This document shows, in pieces, positions 13,216 to 18,528 of a stretch of 18,528 nucleotides of DNA. Each line of letters opens with the position of its first letter. Position 1 is the first letter of the stretch. Both the position numbers and the translations under genes were made by a program. The notes beneath the pieces were generated by a model that saw only the letters and a program-made list of their open reading frames with translations, did not search any database and was not told the origin of the DNA. Source of the stretch: Scatosoma sp002474405 (GTDB lineage Bacteria > Bacillota > Clostridia > Christensenellales > Borkfalkiaceae); assembly GCA_937892545.1 (NCBI GenBank), contig CALAFO010000025.1, positions 1 through 18,528 of the forward strand, written 5' to 3'.

Positions 13216-15120
13216 ATGTTGATTACGGCGGAAAATTTAAATTTCGGGTATGCGGGCGAGCCTCTTTTGGAGGGGCTTTGCTTTACGCTGAACGAGGGCG
13301 AACGCGCGGGCGTCGTGGGCGGGAACGGCGAGGGAAAAACCACGCTGATCCGCCTGATTTTAGGCGAGTTGACGCCCGACAGCGGCACGCTTTTCAAAAA
13401 GAACGGCATACGCATCGGCTACCTTGCGCAAAACGGCGGGTATGATTCCGAAAATACGGCGTACGAGGAAATGCGCGGCGTATTTGCCGAGGACATACGG
13501 CTTCTGGAAGCGCTTTCGGAAACGGAAGAAGAAATTTCGCGCTGCGCCGCGCACGACAGGAAATTTGCGGAACTTTCGGCGCGTTACGAAAGCCTTACGA
13601 AGCGCGTTGCCGCGCGGGATTCGTACAATTTCGAAGTGAAGCTGAAAACCGTGCTGAACGGCATGGGATTTTCCGAACGGTACGAACAGAAAATTTCGAC
13701 GATGAGCGGCGGCGAAAAAACGCGGCTGAAACTCTGCCGTCTGCTGCTGGAAGAGCCTGAACTGTTGATTCTGGACGAGCCGACCAACCACCTCGACATC
13801 AAAACGGTGTTCTTTCTGGAGGACTATCTTGCTTCATACAAAGGCGCGCTGTTCACCGTTTCGCACGACCGTTTCTTTCTGGACCGCACGGTGAAAACGA
13901 TTTTCGAAATAGAAAACAAGCGGTTGAGCTCATTCAAAGGCAATTACACGGCGTACAAGAAGCTGAAAGCGGATAAAATCGCACGGGAAGAAAAAGAGTA
14001 CGAGGCGTACCTCGAAGAGACGAAAAAACTGCAGGCGTTCATCGATAAAAACCGCGTGCGCGCCACTTCCGCCCGCGCCGCGCAGGACCGCGTAAAAAAA
14101 TTAGAGGCATTGGAAGTGAAGGAAAAACCGTTTGTTCCGCCCGCACCGCCCGCGTTTTCGTTCACGTACGACGTCCCCTCTTACGAAAACGTACTGGACG
14201 GGGAAAATTTTACCGTGGAAGCGGGCGGAAAAGTGTTGCTGAAAGACGCCTGTTTTTCGCTGAAACGGGGAGATAAATTTGCGATTGTGGGCGAAAACGG
14301 CACGGGGAAATCTACCTTCGTGAAAGAAATCGTGCGCGGTAAGAACAGAAATCTGCGGCTGGGAAGATTTGTGAAAATCGGTTATTACGACCAGGAAAAC
14401 GCGGAGCTGAACGGCGACGAGACGGTGCTTTCGGAACTTTGGGGGCGGCGCGTGCTTTCCGACCAGACCTCCGTGAGAAAAGACCTGGCGCGGGCGGGGC
14501 TTTCCGCCGAGGACGTGTACAAAAACGTTTCCGCGCTTTCCGGCGGGGAACGGGCGAAACTTGCGCTTGCGGTGCTGGAAAACGAGCACGGCAATTTTCT
14601 GATTCTGGACGAGCCGACCAACCACCTCGACCTGCCGGCGCGAGAGGCGCTGGAAAAGGCGTTGCGGGCGTTTGACGGCACGCTGTTAATCGTTTCGCAC
14701 GACCGATATTTCATCGAAGCCGTGGCGGGCGGCATTGCGGAAATAGAAAATCGGGCGCTGACGTGCTACCGCGGCGGGTACGAAGCGTATCTCGCGAAGA
14801 AGCGCGAAGCGGCGGCGATTGCGGCGAAAGAACGGGAAGAAAAGGAAAAAGCAGCGTACCTGTACGCGCGCGAACAGAAAAAAGCTTCTTCGCATCAGAG
14901 CCGCGAAGAACGCGCGGCGGAAGCGAAGCGGCGGCAGAAAACAAGCGAAATCGAAAAACTTGTGGCGGCGCTGGAAGCCGAAGAAGCGACGCTGACGGAA
15001 GAAATTTCCACGCCCGCAATCGCGCAGAATTACCCCGAATTGCAGAAGCGTTGCGCGCGGCTGGAAGAAGTGCACAAGGCTTTGGACGAGGCTTACGCCG
15101 AATACGAAAAGTATATCTGA
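13216..15120 (+). CDS. ABC-F family ATPase (ribosome-associated)
   Basis: A 634-residue soluble protein with two ATPase domains and no membrane helices. Domain 1: Walker A GGNGEGKTT near 35-43, signature MSGGEKTR, Walker B LILDEPTNHLD. The interdomain linker (about 240-300, rich in Lys/Glu) is the P-site tRNA interaction motif region. Domain 2: Walker A GENGTGKST, signature LSGGERAK, LILDEPTNHLD. A charged C-terminal coiled coil (about 545-634) resembles Uup/YdiF-type proteins. ABC-F proteins act on the ribosome in translation or antibiotic protection; which role applies cannot be read here. The ribosome site (GGCGGT) is weak, no clear promoter is seen, and a strong terminator follows. Confidence 0.93.
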   Translation: MLITAENLNFGYAGEPLLEGLCFTLNEGERAGVVGGNGEGKTTLIRLILGELTPDSGTLFKKNGIRIGYLAQNGGYDSENTAYEEMRGVFAEDIRLLEALSETEEEISRCAAHDRKFAELSARYESLTKRVAARDSYNFEVKLKTVLNGMGFSERYEQKISTMSGGEKTRLKLCRLLLEEPELLILDEPTNHLDIKTVFFLEDYLASYKGALFTVSHDRFFLDRTVKTIFEIENKRLSSFKGNYTAYKKLKADKIAREEKEYEAYLEETKKLQAFIDKNRVRATSARAAQDRVKKLEALEVKEKPFVPPAPPAFSFTYDVPSYENVLDGENFTVEAGGKVLLKDACFSLKRGDKFAIVGENGTGKSTFVKEIVRGKNRNLRLGRFVKIGYYDQENAELNGDETVLSELWGRRVLSDQTSVRKDLARAGLSAEDVYKNVSALSGGERAKLALAVLENEHGNFLILDEPTNHLDLPAREALEKALRAFDGTLLIVSHDRYFIEAVAGGIAEIENRALTCYRGGYEAYLAKKREAAAIAAKEREEKEKAAYLYAREQKKASSHQSREERAAEAKRRQKTSEIEKLVAALEAEEATLTEEISTPAIAQNYPELQKRCARLEEVHKALDEAYAEYEKYI

Positions 15121-15146
15121 GGCACACCGTATTCTTCCGGGGAGTG

Positions 15147-15201
15147 CCGGTTTTATCCGGATTTGTAGCCGGATTGTTATCGAATTGTCGCCGGATTGTT
15201 G
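15147..15201 (+). repeat. Short imperfect tandem repeat before the ABC-F terminator
   Basis: Five degenerate units of 10-12 nt starting CCGG: CCGGTTTTAT, CCGGATTTGTAG, CCGGATTGTTAT, CGAATTGTCG, CCGGATTGTTG. They lie between the stop codon and the terminator. A further direct repeat of about 16 bp (TTTTCCGTACGGCGGA) occurs at 15260-15275 and 15281-15297. Confidence 0.5.
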
Positions 15202-15233
15202 CGGCGTGCGGGAATCGCGCGCCGTATTTTTTT
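15202..15233 (+). terminator. Intrinsic terminator of the ABC-F gene
   Basis: A 9-bp stem CGGCGTGCG / CGCGCGCCG with one G-U pair and GGAAT loop, followed by TATTTTTTT. Confidence 0.88.
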
Positions 15234-15361
15234 ATATAAAAGCACAATTTTTTCTCTGCTTTTCCGTACGGCGGACATGATTTTCCGGTACGGCGGAGCG
15301 GTTTCGCGGAAAGCGCCCTCGAGTTGACAAAATCCGACAAAACACGCGCAAAAATTTATCG

Positions 15362-15367
15362 TATAAT
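15362..15367 (+). promoter_or_regulatory. -10 element upstream of minD
   Basis: TATAAT about 40 nt before the minD ATG. A perfect TTGACA lies at 15324-15329 but the spacing is 32 bp, far from optimal, so the functional -35 is unclear. Confidence 0.4.
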
Positions 15368-15407
15368 TGTTTTCGCGGCAACGAGGCGGAAAAAGGAGGC
15401 GCGGAAA

Positions 15408-16190
15408 ATGGCAAGAAAAATCGTGATTACGGGCGGCAAAGGCGGTACGGGGAAAACCGTAACGGCGTGTCTGCTGGCGGCAAGGCTGGCGGCGCGCGGC
15501 GAACGCACGATTGTCTGCGACGCCGATTTTTCGCTTTGCAACGCGCACCTTGTTTCCGATCTTGCCGACCTGATTGTTTACGACGTAATCGACGTGCTGG
15601 AGGGACGGTGCCGCGCAAAGCAGGCGCTGGTGCAACACCCCCTGCTGCCGAATTTTTATCTGCTTTCCGCCGTACATTCCGCGCCCGAACGGTACGTATC
15701 GCCGCAGTCGCTGAAAGCGGTGCTCGATTCGCTCTCCCCTACGTTCGATTATATCGTGATCGATTCGCCGTCGGGGGCGGACGAGGGGTTTCACCGCGCG
15801 GCGGCGTGCGCGGACGAGGCGATGATTCTGACCACACCCGACCTGACCGCCGTAACCGACGCGGACAAGGTTGCGGGGCTGCTGAAAAGCTATGCGATGA
15901 AAAACGTTTATCTTGCCGTGAACCGCGTGCGCGGGGATTTGGTGATGAACGAGAAAACGCTTTCGCCGTGGGAAATTTCGAAGCTGTTGAAACTGCCGCT
16001 GATCGGCGTGATTCCCGAAAACGACAAGGTGGTGCGCAGCGGGCTGAAAGACCCTTTGGGGTGTTTTTCGATGCTGGCGGACGCGCTGACGGGAAAGACG
16101 AAAAACGGGAAAATCAGATATTACGACGTTACGGCACCCTTTTCGGGCGCGTTCGGCGGGCTGAAAAAACACTGGCGCGGAAAATTGTGA
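15408..16190 (+). CDS. minD: MinD-type ATPase (division site placement)
   Basis: A 260-residue deviant-Walker ATPase. KGGTGKT (11-17) carries the signature lysine; CDADFSLCNAH corresponds to switch I; IVIDSPSGAD (116-125) to the MinD DSPAGIE segment. The blocks LIVYDVIDVLEG, NFYLLSA and LPLIGVIPENDKVV are MinD-like rather than ParA-like. The C-terminus (GLKKHWRGKL) is basic with hydrophobic residues, compatible with the membrane-targeting helix, though short. MinD binds membrane as a dimer and positions the division site with MinC and MinE. Start chosen at the ATG 8 nt after GGAGG. No minC is nearby; the next gene may be a diverged minE. Confidence 0.85.
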   Translation: MARKIVITGGKGGTGKTVTACLLAARLAARGERTIVCDADFSLCNAHLVSDLADLIVYDVIDVLEGRCRAKQALVQHPLLPNFYLLSAVHSAPERYVSPQSLKAVLDSLSPTFDYIVIDSPSGADEGFHRAAACADEAMILTTPDLTAVTDADKVAGLLKSYAMKNVYLAVNRVRGDLVMNEKTLSPWEISKLLKLPLIGVIPENDKVVRSGLKDPLGCFSMLADALTGKTKNGKIRYYDVTAPFSGAFGGLKKHWRGKL

Positions 16191-16356
16191 GTTTCTGTAC
16201 GGCGTAGGCTTTTTGCTGCTTTTACGCCGCGGCGTACGCAGTGTTTGCATCACCGTATGTTGCCGCAAGGCGTTGCGGCGGGGGATGGTGCGAACGAACG
16301 CAATTTTTTAAGCGTTTTTGCAAGCGTTTTCCGGTGTTTGAGGGAGATGAATCTGT

Positions 16357-16596
16357 ATGAAAAAAATTGAATTTACGGAAAATTTCGAACAGGCGAACAG
16401 GATTATCGAAGGCGAGAAAGCGGTGCTTTCCGACGGCTGCCGCGGGCTGATTCTGCAGGATTTATCCGCCACCCTGTCGCGGTATTTCGAACTTTCGTCG
16501 GTGCCGGAAATGAGGCTGACGCCCGCGGAAAAAGGATTTGAGGTGAGCTTGGAATTTTCTGCCGCGATAATTAAAAAATTCAACGTTCTGAAATAA
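16357..16596 (+). CDS. 79-residue protein, candidate divergent MinE
   Basis: Small soluble protein starting MKKIEF, with GGGAG 10 nt before the ATG. It lies 166 nt after minD, where minE commonly sits, and has MinE-like length. The central helix LILQDLSATLSRYFEL (31-46) fits the MinE pattern L-x2-D-[IL]-x3-[IL]-x-[KR]-Y-x2-[IL] through Asp35, Leu36, Leu40, Arg42-Tyr43 and Leu46. A predicted strand follows (GFEVSLEFSA), as in the MinE C-terminal domain. The N-terminal anti-MinCD segment is not clearly recognisable. If MinE, it would stimulate MinD ATPase and drive pole-to-pole patterning. Otherwise it is a small protein of unknown role. Confidence 0.6.
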   Translation: MKKIEFTENFEQANRIIEGEKAVLSDGCRGLILQDLSATLSRYFELSSVPEMRLTPAEKGFEVSLEFSAAIIKKFNVLK

Positions 16597-16987
16597 AGAC
16601 CCTGCTCTTTGCGTTTTTTCGCGAAAAAAAGTCGTAACAAATTGCCCTGCTTTGTAATGACAGACTATGACAAACCCGCTTCGGGAGCTTAAATGAATGC
16701 CGCAGCGCGGACGGAAATTGTTAATGATTTTGAAATTTACTTATTTTGTTTTTGCCGCCATCCGAAAGGGTTTTTCGGTGATTTTTGATAAATTGCTTTT
16801 AATCTTTGCCGACGATTGCTACGATTTCAGCCGCGGCTGTTCAAAAACTCCGTGATTCGTCGGACGCGTTCAATAATTCTTGACATCGTTCGGGGAATAT
16901 TGTATAATGATAATATATTCCGCGCGGCGACGGAGCGATGAAACACGCGACGAGGCGGAAGAAAAAAACTTTACGGAGATAAGAATT
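16597..16987 (+). other. Intergenic region and degV leader
   Basis: No gene above 30 codons is convincing. TTTTTTCGCGAAAAAA (near 16611-16627) is a possible weak transcript end for the upstream gene. A structured segment at 16809-16863 has 7-bp outer arms CCGACGA/TCGTCGG and an inner perfect palindrome CAGCCGCGGCTG (16828-16839). A consensus promoter follows at 16880. A 14-codon open frame (16938-16982) ends 5 nt before degV. Confidence 0.5.
16880..16908 (+). promoter_or_regulatory. Consensus promoter of degV
   Basis: TTGACA (16880-16885), 17-bp spacer, TATAAT (16903-16908): both hexamers perfect, so strong constitutive transcription is expected unless repressed. Confidence 0.9.
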
Positions 16988-17866
16988 ATGGGTAAAGCGA
17001 AATTTATTATTGCGACGGATTCTACTGGCGAAATGCCTCTTGAATATTACAAGGAGCACGGCATCGAGCGGGTTTGCCTCGGTTTTGTGATGGACAACGT
17101 GAACTACGAGGGCGAGGATGGGCTGCCCATCGATCTGGACGTGTTTTACAAAGAATTGGCGGCGGGCAAAAAGCCTACGACTTATCAGGTTACCGCCGAG
17201 CAGGCGAAAGCGCATCTGCTGCCCTATGTGAAAGCGGGCAACGACGTGCTTGTGAGCGCGTTTTCTTCGGGGCTTTCGGGTACGTACGGCAGTTTCTGCG
17301 TGGCGGCGAAAGAACTTTCGGAAGAATTTCCCGAACGGAAAATTATGGTGATCGATTCGTTGTGCGCGTCTTTGGGGCACGGGCTGTTTCTGCACTATCT
17401 TGTGGAAAAGGCGGAATCGGGCGCGAGCATCGAGGAAACGTACGAATACGGCATGAATCTGCGCCTGCATATCTGCCATTGTTTTACGGTGAACGATTTA
17501 TTCCAGCTGAAACGCGGCGGGCGGGTTTCCTCTACCGTTGCCGTGATCGGTTCGCTGCTGAACATCAAGCCCGTGATGAGAGTGGACGACGAAGGGCATC
17601 TGGTGCCTGTGGGGCGCGGCGTGATGGGAAGAAAAAAATCGATTACCACGATTTTCAACAACATGGTCGCTCAGCAAGATTTGCAGCCCGGCGACCCCGT
17701 GTATATCGTGCAGGCGGTTTGCCGAGACGACGCCGAATACCTGAAAAAACTGGTGCAGGATAAATTCCCCGGACACGAAGTGTTTATCGGAGACCTCTCC
17801 CCCGTCATCGGTTCGCATTCCGGATTGGGCACTTTGGCGATCTTCTTCCGCGGCACGGCGAGATAA
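16988..17866 (+). CDS. DegV family fatty-acid-binding protein
   Basis: A 292-residue soluble protein. The N-terminal ATDSTGEMP (9-17) and FSSGLSGTY (near 90) are DegV-family signatures; their serines and threonines hold the carboxylate of a bound fatty acid. FQLKRGGRVS and LLNIKPVM are the conserved central blocks. The end IGSHSGLGTLAIFF matches the family's I..H.GPG motif with Leu for Pro. In Bacillota such proteins (FakB) present fatty acids to a kinase for phospholipid synthesis; no fakA is nearby, so the partner would be encoded elsewhere. The ATG follows CGGAGA with 8-nt spacing. Strong promoter upstream, terminator downstream. Confidence 0.92.
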   Translation: MGKAKFIIATDSTGEMPLEYYKEHGIERVCLGFVMDNVNYEGEDGLPIDLDVFYKELAAGKKPTTYQVTAEQAKAHLLPYVKAGNDVLVSAFSSGLSGTYGSFCVAAKELSEEFPERKIMVIDSLCASLGHGLFLHYLVEKAESGASIEETYEYGMNLRLHICHCFTVNDLFQLKRGGRVSSTVAVIGSLLNIKPVMRVDDEGHLVPVGRGVMGRKKSITTIFNNMVAQQDLQPGDPVYIVQAVCRDDAEYLKKLVQDKFPGHEVFIGDLSPVIGSHSGLGTLAIFFRGTAR

Positions 17867-17947
17867 AGGCGGTACGGCGAAATTAAAAAAGCAACGGCGA
17901 TAGTTAAAATGCGGCAACAGTAAAAACGACGGCAACAGCAAAAATGA
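17856..17947 (+). repeat. Tandem 17-20 nt repeat array at the degV 3' end
   Basis: Units beginning CGGC at 17856, 17875, 17895, 17912 and 17930, with lengths 19, 20, 17, 18 and 18. The last two (CGGCAACAGTAAAAACGA and CGGCAACAGCAAAAATGA) differ at two positions. The first overlaps the last codons of degV, and the array runs in phase into the terminator arm, which begins CGGCGGAAAA. Confidence 0.65.
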
Positions 17948-17984
17948 CGGCGGAAAATTTTTTTGTTTTTCCGCCGCGTTTTTT
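17948..17984 (+). terminator. Intrinsic terminator of degV
   Basis: Perfect 10-bp stem CGGCGGAAAA / TTTTCCGCCG with a T-rich 9-nt loop, followed by CG and six T. Confidence 0.9.
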
Positions 17985-18004
17985 GCGATGCGCCAAGAAA
18001 ATCG

Positions 18005-18033
18005 TTGATTTTTTACGCGGTACGTGGTATAAT
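18005..18033 (+). promoter_or_regulatory. Extended -10 promoter P1
   Basis: TTGATT (18005-18010), 17-bp spacer ending TGG, TATAAT (18028-18033). No gene follows within 340 bp other than the tRNA, so it probably makes a non-coding transcript or a tRNA precursor. Confidence 0.65.
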
Positions 18034-18104
18034 AAATAAAACATGCGGAGGCATATCGAAGCGGTCATAACGAGGCGGTCTTGAAAGGCACTTTATTTCA
18101 GGTG

Positions 18105-18246
18105 GTCAAAACGATACCGAAATTTCTACAAACTTTCTCGGAAATAGAATTTGCTTTCGTAAAAAGCCTTGATTTTACTGTTTTTATGTGATATAATATT
18201 TAGACATTAAAGCAGTCAAAACGACAGTAAATTTTCTACAAACTTT
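18105..18246 (+). repeat. Two 32-nt direct repeats, 110 bp apart
   Basis: 18105-18136 and 18215-18246 both read GTCAAAACGA, one base, A, three variable bases, AA, then TTTCTACAAACTTT with a single A/T difference before it: about 27 of 32 positions agree. The second copy follows promoter P2. Confidence 0.65.
18169..18197 (+). promoter_or_regulatory. Extended -10 promoter P2
   Basis: TTGATT (18169-18174), 17-bp spacer ending TGA, TATAAT (18192-18197). Same -35 and spacing as P1, lying between the two 32-nt repeats. Confidence 0.65.
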
Positions 18247-18374
18247 TTGCAAATGCCGTTTTTTCTACAAATTTTTCTACAAATTTATTTTGTAACAGTC
18301 ATTTTTTGTAGAACTATGACGGTCATAAAATACACGCAAGCGTTTGCTTGAAAATATACTATAAATAAAAATTT

Positions 18375-18468
18375 GGAAGGTTGGCAGAGCCCGGTTGAAT
18401 GCACTCGACTTGAAATCGAACGATGCTCTGAAAAGTATCCGGGGGTTCGAATCCCTCACCTTCCGCCA
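18375..18468 (+). tRNA. tRNA-Ser (anticodon UGA)
   Basis: Acceptor arms GGAAGGT / ACCTTCC with discriminator G and encoded CCA (18466-18468). The anticodon loop CTTGAAA gives TGA at 18411-18413. A long class II variable arm (GATGC / GTATC) marks it as serine, and the T-loop is TTCGAAT. The closing anticodon-stem pair is C-A, a mismatch. It reads UCA and probably other UCN codons. Confidence 0.96.
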
Positions 18469-18473
18469 TTAGT

Positions 18474-18522
18474 GAATAATACGAACACCGAAACAAAATC
18501 GGGGTTCGTATTATTCTTTTCT
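18474..18522 (+). terminator. Terminator of the tRNA-Ser transcript
   Basis: A 13-bp perfect stem GAATAATACGAAC / GTTCGTATTATTC with an inner CCGA/TCGG pairing, followed by TTTTCT; it begins 5 nt after the tRNA CCA. Confidence 0.85.
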
Positions 18523-18528
18523 AACGAA

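Larger units (their letters stand above)
17985..18374 (+). other. Gene-free region with two promoters and repeated motifs upstream of tRNA-Ser
   Basis: No gene. It contains two good promoters (18005-18033 and 18169-18197) and two interleaved motifs. GTCAAAACGA or variants occur at 18064, 18105, 18215 and 18321 (last truncated). TTTCTACAAA occurs at 18123, 18233, 18262 and 18274, and inverted as TTTGTAGAA at 18305. A weak TATACT/TATAAA near 18355-18365 may serve the tRNA. Composition is markedly more AT-rich than the flanking genes. Confidence 0.6.

Noticed and set aside
15324..15367. TTGACA (15324) with TATAAT (15362) as a single minD promoter
   Set aside because: The 32-bp spacer is far outside the functional range; only the -10 is reported.
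18277..18459. Open frame antisense to tRNA-Ser beginning MRDSNPR
   Set aside because: This is the well-known artefact of translating the reverse complement of a tRNA T-arm; no ribosome site.
1..18528. CRISPR arrays, insertion sequences, phage genes, toxin-antitoxin or defence systems
   Set aside because: I found no regularly spaced identical repeats with unique spacers, no transposase or integrase motifs, and no defence-type gene cluster on either strand.

Overview
The window looks like a chromosomal segment of an uncultured, moderately GC-rich Bacillota/Clostridia-type bacterium. The evidence is the gene set (CdaA-type diadenylate cyclase, DegV, BioY, ABC-F, a YerC-type TrpR relative, Gram-positive style lipoprotein transporter), AGGAGG-like ribosome sites and TTGACA/TATAAT promoters. 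Most of it is ordinary core genome. I see no CRISPR array, phage module or insertion sequence. The unusual content lies in small genes, gene starts, leaders and intergenic repeats.

Left part (1-6483, minus strand). After a repeat-rich gene-free stretch (1-448), read along the minus strand from 6483: an XRE regulator, a ComEC-type channel lacking the metallo-beta-lactamase part, holA, cdaA, a 34-residue membrane peptide coupled to cdaA by an ATGA overlap (it looks like the N-terminal anchor of CdaR without its YbbR domains), an aspartate kinase lacking its ACT domains, and an alpha/beta hydrolase. holA appears to be transcribed from a promoter whose +1 falls on its start codon.

Middle (6484-12080). 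A second repeat-rich stretch is followed by a polar amino-acid ABC importer operon on the minus strand (binding lipoprotein, permease, ATPase) that ends in a TrpR-like regulator. Its leader carries an operator-like palindrome. Next is metK-bioY, also minus, with a 140-nt leader holding an attenuator-like hairpin.

Right part (12081-18528, plus strand). A PflX-type radical SAM protein (apparently leaderless), an ABC-F ATPase with terminator, minD followed by a 79-residue protein resembling a divergent MinE, degV with a consensus promoter and a tandem-repeat 3' tail running into its terminator, then a gene-free region with two promoters and repeated 32-nt motifs, and tRNA-Ser(UGA) with terminator.

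The observations I rate highest are: (1) the mini-CdaR peptide; (2) an interspersed hairpin repeat whose copies keep a 6-bp stem while changing its sequence; (3) the MinE-like candidate; (4) the repeat/promoter region upstream of tRNA-Ser; (5) leaderless starts for holA and the radical SAM gene; (6) the ACT-less aspartokinase behind a structured leader.
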